Notes: a model not told the origin generated them from the sequence alone. DNA of 64,000 nucleotides from Achromobacter animicus (GCF_902859585.1 NZ_CADIJM010000003.1:124001-188000); one strand, 5' to 3'. Shown: positions 30,499 through 39,943, counted from the first letter of the stretch. A program made the numbers and translations.

Positions 30499-30843
30499 AT
30501 GATTGCCGTGATATTCGAAGTCGAGCCCGCCCATGGCGACCCCGCCCCCTATCTGGAGATCGCCGCCGGCCTGATCGACGAGCTGCGCACCATCGACGGA
30601 TTCATCTCCGTCGAACGCTTTCAAAGCCTGTCCACGCCCGGCAAGCTGCTGTCACTGTCATTCTGGCGCGACGAGGCCGCGGTGCTGCGCTGGCGTTCCC
30701 TGGAATCGCACCGCCGCGCGCAAGAGGCCGGGCGCGGCGGCGTGTTCCAGAACTACCGTCTACGCGTGGCCCAGGTGCTTCGCGACTACGGCATGCAGGA
30801 GCGCGACGAGGCGCCCTCCGACAGCCGCGCGCGCCACGGCTGA
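30499..30843 (+). CDS. Antibiotic biosynthesis monooxygenase (ABM) domain protein
   Basis: 114 residues, a dimeric alpha-beta barrel of the ABM family, which includes quinol monooxygenases and haem-degrading proteins. It shows MIAVIFEVEPAHGDPAPYLE, IDGFISVERFQSLSTPGKLLSLSFW, RDEAAVLRWRS and a C-terminal FQNYRLRVAQVLRDYGM. The haem-ligand set of IsdG-type enzymes is not evident. The function is unknown; it could be a small stress or quinone-related enzyme. Convergent with the threonine aldolase gene, 38 bases apart. Confidence 0.85.
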   Translation: MIAVIFEVEPAHGDPAPYLEIAAGLIDELRTIDGFISVERFQSLSTPGKLLSLSFWRDEAAVLRWRSLESHRRAQEAGRGGVFQNYRLRVAQVLRDYGMQERDEAPSDSRARHG

Positions 30844-30881
30844 ACTCACGGCGACGGCGCGATTGCGATCGCCGAGGCGGC

Positions 30882-31892
30882 TCAACGCAACAACCGCCCC
30901 ACCGCCTCGACCACGCGCCGCACGTCGTCGGCCGACACGTTCAGATGCGTGACCAGGCGCGTCGGACCGCCATAGACGGCGCGCATCAGGATGTCTTCCT
31001 TGCCCAGCGCCGCCGTCAGCGCATCGCAGCGTGACGGCTCGAATTCCACGAACACCATGTTGGTGTCCTGGCTCAGCACCTTGACGCCGGCAATGCCCCG
31101 CAGGCCTTCGGCCAACAGGCGCGCGTTCTCGTGGTCCTGCGCCAGCCGTTCCACGTTGTGCTCCAGCGCATACAGGCACGCGGCCGCGAGGACGCCAGAC
31201 TGGCGCAGGCCGCCCCCCAGCATCTTGCGCCAGCGATGCGCGCGGGCGATCAATGCTTCGCTGCCGACCAGCACCGATCCGACCGGCGCGCCCAAGCCCT
31301 TTGAAAAGCAGATGGACACCGAGTCGAATGGCTGGCAAAGCTCGGCCACGGGTTTGCCGCTGGCGACAGCCGCGTTGAACACGCGCGCCCCGTCCAGGTG
31401 CGTGGCAAGGCCCTGCTCCCGCGCCCAGGACGTCGCGGCCTGGATGTACGCGGCCGGAATCAGCTTGCCGTGGAAGGTGTTTTCCAGCGCCAGCAGGCGC
31501 GTGCGCGCGAAGTGCGGGTCGCCCTTGGGCTTGAGCGCCGCGGCTAGTTTTTCCAGCGGCAACGATCCATCCTGCGCGTGTTCGATGGGCTGGGGCTGGA
31601 TGCTGCCCAGCACCGCTGCGCCGCCGCCCTCGTATTTGTAGGTATGCGCAAGCTGGCCGACAAGGTACTCGTCGCCGCGGTCGCAATGCGCCATGAGCGC
31701 GGCCAGGTTGCTTTGCGTGCCCGACGGGAAGAACAGGCCGGCAGCCTTGCCGGTGCGCTCGGCCAACGTCTTTTGCAGGCGGATCACGGTGGGATCGTCG
31801 CCCATCACGTCATCGCCCAGCGGGGCATTGGCCATCGCCTGCAGCATGGCCGCATCGGGACGGGTGACGGTATCGCTACGCAGATCAATCAT
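30882..31892 (-). CDS. ltaE: Low-specificity L-threonine aldolase
   Basis: 336 residues, a fold-type I PLP enzyme that splits L-threonine and L-allo-threonine to glycine and acetaldehyde. The start MIDLRSDTVTRPDAAML is characteristic, followed by GDDVMGDDPTV, FFPSGTQSNLAALMAHC, the internal LENTFHGKLIPAAYI and HLDGARVFNAAVA. The PLP lysine is predicted at residue 198 in CFSKGLGAPVGSVLVGS. Preceding gene on the same strand is the EamA transporter, 42 bases upstream, so the two may be cotranscribed, possibly export plus breakdown of an amino acid. Confidence 0.95.
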   Translation of the reverse strand: MIDLRSDTVTRPDAAMLQAMANAPLGDDVMGDDPTVIRLQKTLAERTGKAAGLFFPSGTQSNLAALMAHCDRGDEYLVGQLAHTYKYEGGGAAVLGSIQPQPIEHAQDGSLPLEKLAAALKPKGDPHFARTRLLALENTFHGKLIPAAYIQAATSWAREQGLATHLDGARVFNAAVASGKPVAELCQPFDSVSICFSKGLGAPVGSVLVGSEALIARAHRWRKMLGGGLRQSGVLAAACLYALEHNVERLAQDHENARLLAEGLRGIAGVKVLSQDTNMVFVEFEPSRCDALTAALGKEDILMRAVYGGPTRLVTHLNVSADDVRRVVEAVGRLLR

Positions 31893-31934
31893 GAAAGTTT
31901 CCAGGGGATTGGAGAGGACAGGAATTCGGAAAGG

Positions 31935-32819
31935 TCATTCGGCGCGCGCGGCCGGCGCGGCACGGCTCACCACAAAGATGCCAGTCAGGATCAGCACCAT
32001 CCCGCCTACCTCGACGGGCGTGGGACGCTCGGACAGAATGGCCCATGCCAGCAGCATGGCCACCACGGGCACGCCCAGGCTCGACAGTCCCGCGATCGAC
32101 GCGGGCACGCGGCGCACGACCTGCAGCCACAGCAGCCAGCCCGCCGCGGTGGCGATCAGCACAATGTAGGTCATGCCGGTCCAGAGCGGCCAGCCCCATT
32201 GGGCGGTCATCTGCGGCACCAGATAGGCGATGGGCACCATGACCAGGCCGCCGAACAGCATCTGCCACGCGGTGAACGTCATCACGTCCGGCGCATGGCG
32301 GTCGAACATGCGCTTGGACAGCACCGTGCCCACGCCCCAGCACAGGCCGCTGCCCAGGCCCAGCAGCACGGGGCGGATGTCGCCCAGCCCGTTCCAGGGT
32401 TCGACGAAACAGATCAGGCCGACGGCGGCCAGCGCGATGCCGGCCGCGTGCCGGGCCGTGGGCCGCTCGCCCAGCAACCACCACGCAAACAGCACGACCC
32501 AGAACGGCATGGTGTAGGCCATGAGGGACACCTTGCCCACTCCCCCGTCCACCAGCGCGGTCTGGACGAAGCCCTGAAAGCCCGCCGTCTGGGTCAGGCC
32601 GATCAGGAGGGTCAGTTTCCAGGGCGGCATCGCCAGCGGCCGGCGCGTGGCAATCACCAGCGCGAAAAGCACAAGGCTGCCCGTCACGTAGCGCAGGGCC
32701 ACGAAGTCGAACGGTCCGATGTAGGGCACGATCAGCTTCATCGCGATCCAGCTTCCCGCCCAGACCAGGATGGTGCTGAACATCAGGGCAAGCCCTGCGC
32801 GATCGAAACTGCTGCTCAC
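31935..32819 (-). CDS. EamA/DMT family transporter
   Basis: 294 residues with about ten membrane helices arranged as two EamA repeats, the layout of drug/metabolite exporters such as RhtA and YdcZ relatives. The first repeat contains ILVWAGSWIAMKLIVPYIGPFDFVALRY and TAGFQGFVQTALVDGGVGKVSLMAYTMPFWV; the second has LLWLQVVRRVPASIAGLSSLGVPVVAMLLAW and GMVLILTGIFVV. Substrate unknown; amino acids are plausible given the threonine aldolase gene downstream. A strong hairpin lies just upstream of its start. Confidence 0.9.
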   Translation of the reverse strand: MSSSFDRAGLALMFSTILVWAGSWIAMKLIVPYIGPFDFVALRYVTGSLVLFALVIATRRPLAMPPWKLTLLIGLTQTAGFQGFVQTALVDGGVGKVSLMAYTMPFWVVLFAWWLLGERPTARHAAGIALAAVGLICFVEPWNGLGDIRPVLLGLGSGLCWGVGTVLSKRMFDRHAPDVMTFTAWQMLFGGLVMVPIAYLVPQMTAQWGWPLWTGMTYIVLIATAAGWLLWLQVVRRVPASIAGLSSLGVPVVAMLLAWAILSERPTPVEVGGMVLILTGIFVVSRAAPAARAE

Positions 32820-32856
32820 GGGTGTGGCTCCATGCGAAGAAATTTGGCAATCCAGG

Positions 32857-32902
32857 AATGACGACGCCCGTGCCGCTACATGCCGGCACGGGCGTCGTCA
32901 TT
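32857..32902. repeat. Perfect 19-bp inverted repeat between acs and the EamA gene
   Basis: The 19 bases at 32857-32875 are exactly complementary to 32884-32902, with an 8-base loop. The hairpin lies about 50 bases after the acs stop and 38 bases before the EamA start on the minus strand. No run of T follows it there, so it is not a standard terminator. Confidence 0.85.
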
Positions 32903-32950
32903 ATGCGCCTGTCGCGCTGCAAACGGCCGGTGTAATCCGGCCGGTTGCAT

Positions 32951-34930
32951 TTACAGCGGCTTGGCGAGCTGCTCCAGGATGGCGGGATTTTCCAGCGTGG
33001 ACACGTCCTGCGTCACTTCCTCGCCCTTGGCGACCACGCGCAGCAGGCGGCGCATGATCTTGCCCGAACGGGTCTTGGGCAGGTTGTCGCCGAAACGGAT
33101 GTCCTTGGGCTTGGCGATGGGACCGATCTCGCGGGCCACCCAGTCGCGCAACTGCTTGGCGATGGCCTGGGCCTCTTCGCCTTCCGGACGCGAGCGCTTG
33201 AGCACGACGAAGGCCACAACGGCCTCGCCGGTCGTGTCGTCGGGACGGCCCACGACGGCGGCCTCGGCCACCATTTCGTGCGCCACCAGCGCCGACTCGA
33301 CTTCCATCGTGCCCAGGCGGTGACCCGAGACATTCAGCACGTCGTCGATACGGCCCATGATCCAGAAGTAGCCGTCCGCGTCGCGCTGCGCACCGTCGCC
33401 CGCAAGGTAATAACCACGCAGTTCAGACGGGAAGTAGCTCTTCTTGAAGCGTTCCGGATCGCCCCAGATGTTGCGGATCATGGCGGGCCACGGACGCTTG
33501 ATGACCAGGAAGCCGCCATTGCCCTTGTCCACGTCGCCGCCGGTCTCGTCGACGATGGCAGCGGCAATGCCCGGCAGGGGCAGCGTGCACGAACCCGGCT
33601 TGGTGGGCGTTGCGCCCGGCAGCGGCGTGATCATGTGCCCGCCGGTTTCGGTCTGCCACCAGGTATCCACAATGGGGCAGCGCTCGCGGCCGACGTTCTT
33701 GTGATACCACATCCAGGCTTCGGGGTTGATGGGCTCGCCCACCGTGCCGATGATGCGCAGCGAGTCCAGATCGTAGTTCTTGGGATGCGCGTCGGGCGTG
33801 GCTTCAGACGCCTTGATCAGCGAGCGGATCGCGGTCGGCGCCGTATAGAACGTGGTGACCTTGTGGCGCGCGATCATGTCCCAGAAGCGGCCGGCGTTGG
33901 GGAACGTGGGCACGCCTTCGAAGACGATCTGCGTCAGGCCAGCAGCAAGCGGGCCGTAGGTGATGTACGTGTGACCGGTAACCCAGCCCACGTCGGCGGT
34001 GCACCAGTAGACGTCGTCCTTGCGCGCGTCGAAGGTCCACTTCACGGTCAGGAGCGCCCACAGCAGGTAGCCGGCGGACGAATGCTGCACGCCCTTGGGC
34101 TTGCCCGTGGAGCCGGAGGTGTACAGGATGAAGAGCGGGTGTTCGGCGTTGACCGGCACCGGTTCGCAGGTGTCCGGCTGGCCGGCCTCGACGTCCTGCA
34201 TCCAGAGATCGCGGCCTTCGTTCCACTGCACCTTGCCGCCCGTGCGGCGGTACACGACGACCTTGGTCACGGCTTCGCAACCGCCCATGGCGATGGCTTC
34301 TTCAACGGCGGGCTTGAGCGGAATGGTCTTGCCGCCGCGCACCTGCTCGTCGGCGGTAATGATGAGCGATGCGCCCACGTCGACGATGCGTTCCTGCAGG
34401 CTCTTGGCCGAGAAACCGCCGAACACCACCGAGTGCGTCACGCCCAGGCGCGCGCAGGCCTGCATGGCGACCACGGCTTCGATGGACATGGGCATGTAGA
34501 TGATGGCGCGATCGCCCTTCTTGTAGCCCAGCGCCGCCAGCCCATTGGCGAAGCGGCAGACGCGCGCCAGCAGTTCGCGATAGGTGACCTTGTCGACCTT
34601 GCCATCGTCGGATTCAAAGATGATGGCGGTCTTGTCGGCGTTGCCGTTGGTCAGGTGGACGTCCAGGCAATTGGCCGAGACGTTCAGTTCGCCGTCGCCG
34701 AACCAGCGGTAGAACGGGGCATCGGACTCGTCCAGCACCTGCGTGAAGGGCTTGGTCCACTGCAGATTGTCGCGGGCCTGTCCGGCCCAGAATCCGTCGA
34801 AGTCGTTCTCGACCTGCGCGCACAGCGCGTTGTAGGCGTCCATGCTGGAAATCGCGGCGCCCTGCGCGGCGCGCTCGGGCGGCGGAAACACGCGGTTTTC
34901 CACCAGTACGGACTCAATAGCGTTCGACAT
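32951..34930 (-). CDS. acs: Acetyl-CoA synthetase
   Basis: 659 residues, AMP-forming acetate:CoA ligase, which turns acetate into acetyl-CoA in the cytoplasm. The adenylation loop is [59 protein letters not shown] and the regulatory-lysine motif [14 protein letters not shown] near the C-terminus are diagnostic, with the tryptophan in WWQTE that restricts the pocket to acetate. GGAGA lies upstream of the ATG. It probably has its own promoter in the upstream gene-free region. Confidence 0.97.
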   Translation of the reverse strand: MSNAIESVLVENRVFPPPERAAQGAAISSMDAYNALCAQVENDFDGFWAGQARDNLQWTKPFTQVLDESDAPFYRWFGDGELNVSANCLDVHLTNGNADKTAIIFESDDGKVDKVTYRELLARVCRFANGLAALGYKKGDRAIIYMPMSIEAVVAMQACARLGVTHSVVFGGFSAKSLQERIVDVGASLIITADEQVRGGKTIPLKPAVEEAIAMGGCEAVTKVVVYRRTGGKVQWNEGRDLWMQDVEAGQPDTCEPVPVNAEHPLFILYTSGSTGKPKGVQHSSAGYLLWALLTVKWTFDARKDDVYWCTADVGWVTGHTYITYGPLAAGLTQIVFEGVPTFPNAGRFWDMIARHKVTTFYTAPTAIRSLIKASEATPDAHPKNYDLDSLRIIGTVGEPINPEAWMWYHKNVGRERCPIVDTWWQTETGGHMITPLPGATPTKPGSCTLPLPGIAAAIVDETGGDVDKGNGGFLVIKRPWPAMIRNIWGDPERFKKSYFPSELRGYYLAGDGAQRDADGYFWIMGRIDDVLNVSGHRLGTMEVESALVAHEMVAEAAVVGRPDDTTGEAVVAFVVLKRSRPEGEEAQAIAKQLRDWVAREIGPIAKPKDIRFGDNLPKTRSGKIMRRLLRVVAKGEEVTQDVSTLENPAILEQLAKPL

Positions 34931-35257
34931 GATCTTGTCTCCAATCGGTGATTCTGTTGTTTATGCTGCTTTTTTATTGCCCACCTGCAACCGTATCGCC
35001 GCGCTCTTACGGGCACCTTACGCAAAATGCGGGCCGGAGCCCGCAGATTGACGAGGCCCAAGGCGATGCGTCTGCGCCGGATCTGGGCAGGAAGACGCCG
35101 CAAGGCGCCAACCGGGCAGCATGCACAAGCCAACGACGCGCCGCACTGCGGCGCGCCAACAATGCCAAGCAATCAGCATGTGCCGCCGTATCGGGACGCG
35201 GCGGCACAAGGCAGTCCATAAGGATAGCAGCCGCTTCCCGCTTGGCGTATACCGCAT
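34931..35257. other. Gene-free region between acs and the MFS gene
   Basis: About 330 bases with no supported gene. The acs-proximal 60 bases are AT-rich and should carry the acs promoter. Two hairpins lie further on: CGCGCCGCA-C-TGCGGCGCG (35137-35155) and TGTGCCGCC-N12-GGCGGCACA (35179-35208). Both follow the MFS gene on the minus strand and may end that operon, though neither has a T-tract. Confidence 0.5.
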
Positions 35258-36598
35258 TCAGGCGGCCTGCCGGGCGAGGCCGCGCTTCATGTCCACCCGC
35301 GACAACAGGACCAGTCCGCCGACGAAGAACAGCCCCGTGACGAGGATGGCCAGCCGATGATTGCCTTCCGTGGCCCACGTCACCAGCCCGTACGTCAACG
35401 GGCCGATCACGGCGGCCAACTGCACGGAAAAGGTCCACAGCGAATAGAACTCGGCCAGCCGGCCCGCCGGCGCCAGCGCGCCGGTCATGGCGCGGCCCGC
35501 GCTCTGCGTCGTGCCCATGCACAGGCCGGCCAGCACCGCCGCCACCCAGAACACCGGCGCGGTCACGGCCGCGTAAGCCGTCAGCACCATCACGATCCAT
35601 CCCACCAGCGTGATAGCCAGCGCCGGCTTGTGGCCGATGCGGTCTTGCACGTAGCCGAACGAAAACGCCCCCGCCGCCGCGCCGATGTTCACGGTGAACA
35701 CCAGCAGCATGATCTGCGGCGTGGTGAAACCCATGACTTCCGAGGCATACACCGCGGCTAGCGTGATGACGACCGAGATGCCGGCCTGGTAGCAGGCAAT
35801 GCACATCAACAGGCGGCGAAATTCCGGGAAGTGCAGGCCCGTTTCACGCCAGGCATAGGCCAGGCGCTTGAGCATGTGCAGCGCGGGCGGATTGCCCTGC
35901 TGCGGTTTGGCGCGCTCGCGCAGCATGAAGAACGACGGCAGCGCGGCCAGCGCAAATACCGAGGCTGTCACCACAATGACCCAGGGCACGAACTGCTCGG
36001 CGGTCTCGCCTCGCCCTTCGGCCAGCGTCACCACGACAAGCGACAACCCCAGCGTCAGCATGCCGCCGAAATAGCCAAAGCTCCATCCCCAACCCGAGAC
36101 GCGGCCCAACGCCTGCGGCTTGGCCAGTTCAGGCAGGAACGCCGCGACCACGGATTCGCCAACGCAATAGCAGTAGTTGGACACGACGATGGCGGCAAGC
36201 GCCAGCCAGACGTCGCCCGGCCCCGCTTGCGTCAGGACCAGCGTGCCCGCCACGCAGCCGGCCGTGCTGGTGTAGAGCAGCCGCCGCTTGCTGGCCCGTG
36301 CATCGGCGCGGGCGCCCAGCGTAGGCATGGTCAGCATGATGACGAGGTACGACAGCGACAGCGCGGACGTCCACGCGAGCGTGGCCCATGTGGCGCGCCC
36401 GGCGACGACGCCGACGAAATAGGTGCTGAAAACCGCCGTGAGGATCACGGTGGTGTATCCGGAGTTCGCGAAGTCGTACATGGCCCAGGCCCAGACTTCG
36501 CGCCGTTTCACGCCGGGGTTCAGCGGACCGCTGTCCGCCCCCCGGGTGTCCTGCGCGGAAACGCCAGCCGGCGTTTCCGGCGGCAGCGCCTGGCTCAT
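35258..36598 (-). CDS. MFS transporter of the UMF1/Atg22-like group
   Basis: 446 residues with about twelve membrane helices. The N-terminal VWAWAMYDFANSGYTTVILTAVFSTYF segment is the signature of the UMF1 (Atg22-like) branch of the major facilitator superfamily. Further family features are LGARADARASKRRLLY between helices 2 and 3, and GWSFGYFGGMLTLGL mid-protein. Distant relatives in yeast export amino acids from the vacuole; the bacterial substrate is unknown. The start overlaps the stop of the GlcG/HbpS gene by four bases, so it is the third gene of a coupled operon with prpE. Confidence 0.9.
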   Translation of the reverse strand: MSQALPPETPAGVSAQDTRGADSGPLNPGVKRREVWAWAMYDFANSGYTTVILTAVFSTYFVGVVAGRATWATLAWTSALSLSYLVIMLTMPTLGARADARASKRRLLYTSTAGCVAGTLVLTQAGPGDVWLALAAIVVSNYCYCVGESVVAAFLPELAKPQALGRVSGWGWSFGYFGGMLTLGLSLVVVTLAEGRGETAEQFVPWVIVVTASVFALAALPSFFMLRERAKPQQGNPPALHMLKRLAYAWRETGLHFPEFRRLLMCIACYQAGISVVITLAAVYASEVMGFTTPQIMLLVFTVNIGAAAGAFSFGYVQDRIGHKPALAITLVGWIVMVLTAYAAVTAPVFWVAAVLAGLCMGTTQSAGRAMTGALAPAGRLAEFYSLWTFSVQLAAVIGPLTYGLVTWATEGNHRLAILVTGLFFVGGLVLLSRVDMKRGLARQAA

Positions 36599-37002
36599 AG
36601 GCCCAGCGCGGCGATGCCTGCTTGCGCGATCTGCACGTCTTCGGTCGACTTGACGCCCGAAACGCCCACCGCGCCGACGACCTGGCCGTCAACGACGACC
36701 GGCACGCCGCCCTCGAGCATGCCTTCGATCAGCGGCGCCGACAGGAACGAGTAGCGGCCGTTGTTGATCAGTTCTTCGTAGATGCGCGATTCGCGGCGGC
36801 CCAGCGCGGCCGTCTTGGCCTTGGCGGGCGCGATGTGCGACGAGATCGGCGCCGCATCGTCCAGGCGCAGCATGCCCAGCAGATGGCCGCCATCGTCGGT
36901 CACGGCGATGGTGACGGCCCACTTGTTCTGCAAGGCGTGTGCTTCGGCCGCGGCCAGGATCTTTTTGACGTCGTCGGCGCTCAGCACGGGTTTGGTTTTC
37001 AT
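36595..37002 (-). CDS. GlcG/HbpS family protein (DUF336)
   Basis: 135 residues of the GlcG/HbpS-like fold. Typical stretches are VKKILAAAEAHALQNKWAVTIAVTDDGG, LGMLRLDDAAPISSHIAPAKAKTAA, and the glycine-rich GGVPVVVDGQVVGAVGVSG. HbpS binds haem and other relatives bind cobalamin or sit beside glycolate and diol enzymes; this protein has no signal peptide. It overlaps prpE and the MFS gene by four bases on each side, so all three are translationally coupled. Its role in short-chain acyl metabolism is an open question. Confidence 0.9.
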   Translation of the reverse strand: MKTKPVLSADDVKKILAAAEAHALQNKWAVTIAVTDDGGHLLGMLRLDDAAPISSHIAPAKAKTAALGRRESRIYEELINNGRYSFLSAPLIEGMLEGGVPVVVDGQVVGAVGVSGVKSTEDVQIAQAGIAALGL

Positions 37003-38888
37003 TGCAGTGACTCCTTGATCTGTTCGAGGGCGTTAGGGTCTTCCATGGTGGTCAGGTCGCCGGGATCGCGCGACTCGCATACCGCGACGATCGCGCGGCG
37101 CAGCACCTTGCCGGAACGGGTCTTGGGCAGGGCGCCCACGAACCGGATCCTGGCCGGCCTTGCCACCGCCCCAAGCTGTTCTTCCACCAGCCGCATGATA
37201 TCCGCTTCCAGCGCCTTTGCCGCTTCCGGCGTGTCGGCGCCGGCCGGATTCTTCAGCACGGCGAACGCCATGGCGACCTGCCCCTTGAGGGGGTCGGACA
37301 CACCCACCACCGCGCATTCCGCGATGCCGGTGTGGCTGTTGACCGACTCCTCGATCTCGCGCGTGCCCAACCGGTGGCCCGCCACGTTGATCACGTCGTC
37401 CGTGCGGCCCAGGATGAACCAGTAGCCATCGGCGTCCACCCGCCCCCAGTCGAAGGTCGAATACACCTGCCGGCCAGGAATCGACGTGAAGTAGGTTTCG
37501 ACGAAGCGCGCGTCGTCGCCCCAGATGGTGGACATGGCGCCGGGCGGCAGCGGCGGCACGATGGCGACCACGCCCTTCTCGTCCGGACCCAGGTCTTCGC
37601 CGGTGGATTCACTGACGATGCGCGCGTCAAAGCCGTAGACCGGGAACGACGGGCTGCCGAACCGGGTGGCGACCTTTTCCACGCCCGGCTGCGCCGACAG
37701 GATCGGCCAGCCGGATTCCGTCTGCCAGTAGTTGTCGATGATGGGCTTGCCCAAGCCTTCCGAGATCCATTGCGCCGTCGGCTCGTCGAGCGGTTCGCCG
37801 GCCAGATAGACGGCGCGCAGCGTGGACAGATCGTGCCGCCGCAAGAGATCGGGATCCTGGCGCTTGAGCACGCGCACCGCCGTCGGCGCCGAAAACAGCG
37901 TATTCACGCCGAATTGCTCGACCAGCTTCCAGAGAATCGCGCCGTCCGGGCGCACGGGTGTTCCCTCGTACAGGATGGTCGATTGCCCGCCGATGAGCGG
38001 TCCGTAGACGATGTAGGAATGCCCGACCACCCAGCCGATATCGCTGGTGCAGAAATAGGTGTCGCCGGGCTTGCCATCGAACAGGTATTCCATGGACGAC
38101 GCCAGCGCCACGGCGTATCCGCCCGTGTCGCGCTGCACGCCCTTGGGGCGGCCGGTGGTGCCGGAGGTGTAGAGGATGTAGCTGGGCTCGGACGATTCCA
38201 GCCACTCGACGGGCACCCGCGCGCCGCGGTGGCGTTCGCGCAGCGTCGCGTAATCCAGATCGCGACCCGCCACCGGTTCGAACGGGGCCAGGCCGCGGTC
38301 GAACACCACCACCGAGGCCGGCGGCGACTTGGCCAGGCTCAGGGCGCGATCCAGGAGCGGCTTGTACGGCACGACCTTGCCGGCCCGCGAGCCGCCGTCC
38401 GTGCACACCACTACCTTGGGCGACGCATCGTCGATGCGCTGCGCCAGGTTCACGGATGCAAACCCGCCGAACACCACCGAATGCACTGCCCCGATGCGCG
38501 CGCAGGCAAGCATGGTGAACACGGCTTCCGGCACCATCGGCATGTATAGCAGCACCCGGTCGCCGCGTTCCACGCCCAAGTCCCGCAGCATGGCGGCTGC
38601 CGCGTTCACTTCCTCGAAGACGTCCTGCCGCGTGTAGACCTGCTCACGGTCCACCTCGGTGGACACCCAGATCAGCGCCGGCTTGTCCGCCTGTGTCGGC
38701 AGCCAGCGGTCCACGGCGTTGTAGCAAAGATTGGTGCGCCCGCCCACGAACCACTTGGCGAAGGGCGGACGCGAGAAGTCCAGCACATTGTCAAAAGGCG
38801 TTTCCCAGTGGATGCGCGTGGCCTCTTCACGCCAGAAGGCGTCGCGGTCATTCACCGAGCGATAGTGGAAATCCCGGGTTCTTTGCAT
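36999..38888 (-). CDS. prpE: Propionyl-CoA synthetase-like AMP-forming ligase
   Basis: 629 residues, related to acetyl-CoA synthetase. The opening FHYRSVNDRDAFWREEATRIHW is typical of PrpE. The adenylation loop is YTSGTTGRPKG; other marks are FCTSDIGWVVGHSYIVYGPL, DNYWQTESGWPIL and the C-terminal PKTRSGKVLRRAI. PrpE activates propionate, and by sequence some close relatives use other short-chain acids. No prpB/C/D methylcitrate genes are near. It is the first gene of a coupled three-gene operon; GCCTTAAGGC (38914-38923), a perfect palindrome, lies about 25 bases upstream of the start. Confidence 0.9.
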   Translation of the reverse strand: MQRTRDFHYRSVNDRDAFWREEATRIHWETPFDNVLDFSRPPFAKWFVGGRTNLCYNAVDRWLPTQADKPALIWVSTEVDREQVYTRQDVFEEVNAAAAMLRDLGVERGDRVLLYMPMVPEAVFTMLACARIGAVHSVVFGGFASVNLAQRIDDASPKVVVCTDGGSRAGKVVPYKPLLDRALSLAKSPPASVVVFDRGLAPFEPVAGRDLDYATLRERHRGARVPVEWLESSEPSYILYTSGTTGRPKGVQRDTGGYAVALASSMEYLFDGKPGDTYFCTSDIGWVVGHSYIVYGPLIGGQSTILYEGTPVRPDGAILWKLVEQFGVNTLFSAPTAVRVLKRQDPDLLRRHDLSTLRAVYLAGEPLDEPTAQWISEGLGKPIIDNYWQTESGWPILSAQPGVEKVATRFGSPSFPVYGFDARIVSESTGEDLGPDEKGVVAIVPPLPPGAMSTIWGDDARFVETYFTSIPGRQVYSTFDWGRVDADGYWFILGRTDDVINVAGHRLGTREIEESVNSHTGIAECAVVGVSDPLKGQVAMAFAVLKNPAGADTPEAAKALEADIMRLVEEQLGAVARPARIRFVGALPKTRSGKVLRRAIVAVCESRDPGDLTTMEDPNALEQIKESLQ

Positions 38889-39068
38889 GTCTGTCTCCTG
38901 GTATTGTTCATAGGCCTTAAGGCTGATTGATTTTTTGTCTAATCATTTCGGTCATTCTGGTAGGCAAACCTTGCACGAGACTTGCCGCACGTCAAAAAAT
39001 TCTTCCAGATGTCCACGCTGCATGGATATTTAGGGCCGATACGTAACGAACCGGCACTAAAAGTTTGG

Positions 39069-39146
39069 TAGAATCCCCGCGAAGTTGCACATAATTGTTG
39101 AATTTGCTGACATCTCGGCCCCAACCGCGGCTAATGCGCGGTTTTT
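39069..39146 (+). promoter_or_regulatory. Leader with early terminator upstream of the NlpC/P60 gene
   Basis: A TAGAAT -10-like element (39069-39074) is followed about 50 bases later by AACCGCG-N7-CGCGGTT and five T (39123-39146), a terminator-like hairpin 30 bases before the lipoprotein gene. It may be an attenuator or the end of a short RNA of about 65 bases. Confidence 0.45.
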
Positions 39147-39175
39147 GCTGTGTTCAGTGAATCATCCCCAGGCGA

Positions 39176-39835
39176 ATGCATCGACACTCCATACCCGCGC
39201 GATTCAATTCAACCACTGGCCTTGCAAAGCGCGGTCTGCGCATGCTCGCGTTGGTTGCATGCTTTGCGGGTCTGGCGGGTTGTGCAAGCACTAGCCAAAA
39301 GTCAACCGCCCATACGTCCGAGATCGATCCTTACGAAACGGAGTGGGTTGCCACCGCCGATGATCCCATCGGCATGCTGGTGGTCCAGAAATTCAAGCGT
39401 GAACGCCAGCGCACCCATTCGGGTGTCGGCACCGACAATGGCATGGTCAGCGAAGCCCTGAATCACCTGGGCATCCGCTACCGTTTCGGCGGCAGTTCCC
39501 CCGACACCGGCTTTGACTGCAGCGGCCTCGTCGCTTACTCGGCCGAACGTGGCCTGGGCCTCAAGCTTCCCCGCAACGCCGCCGAAATCGCCCAGCAAGG
39601 CGTGGCCGTCGCCAAGAACGAACTGCAGGCCGGCGACCTCGTCTTCTTCAACACCATGGGCCGCCGTTATTCCCACGTTGGCATCTACCTGGGCGACGAC
39701 CGCTTCGTGCATTCCCCCAGCGCCGGCGGCGTGGTGCGTGTCGAAAACATGACCATGGCCTACTGGTCCAAGCGCTACAACGGCGCCCGCCGCCTCGACA
39801 ACACCCTGATGGCATCGGCCCGCGCGGCAAACTGA
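39176..39835 (+). CDS. NlpC/P60 family lipoprotein (C40 peptidase)
   Basis: 219 residues. From the ATG at 39176 there is a basic leader, a hydrophobic core and a lipobox LAGC with Cys36, so the mature protein should be a lipid-anchored envelope protein. A later ATG at 39242 would leave the signal without basic residues. The C40 domain shows the nucleophile Cys115 in GFDCSGLVAYS and the histidine in YSHVGIYLGDDRFVH. It probably cuts peptide stems in peptidoglycan, like the Spr/MepS group. Transcribed alone, with a terminator-like leader upstream and a bidirectional terminator downstream. Confidence 0.93.
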   Translation: MHRHSIPARFNSTTGLAKRGLRMLALVACFAGLAGCASTSQKSTAHTSEIDPYETEWVATADDPIGMLVVQKFKRERQRTHSGVGTDNGMVSEALNHLGIRYRFGGSSPDTGFDCSGLVAYSAERGLGLKLPRNAAEIAQQGVAVAKNELQAGDLVFFNTMGRRYSHVGIYLGDDRFVHSPSAGGVVRVENMTMAYWSKRYNGARRLDNTLMASARAAN

Positions 39836-39905
39836 CCGCCCTGCCCTGTCCAGACTCAAGGCAACATAGTCGCACGCAGGCCTACCCGCCGCCATCGTCC
39901 AAAAT

Positions 39906-39943
39906 GCAAAACGCCGCCAGACTTTCGTCCGGCGGCGTTTTTG
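39906..39943. terminator. Bidirectional terminator between convergent genes
   Basis: ACGCCGCC (39911-39918) pairs with GGCGGCGT (39931-39938), flanked by AAA on the left and TTTTT on the right. It separates the NlpC/P60 gene (+) from the DUF2325 gene (-). Confidence 0.85.
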
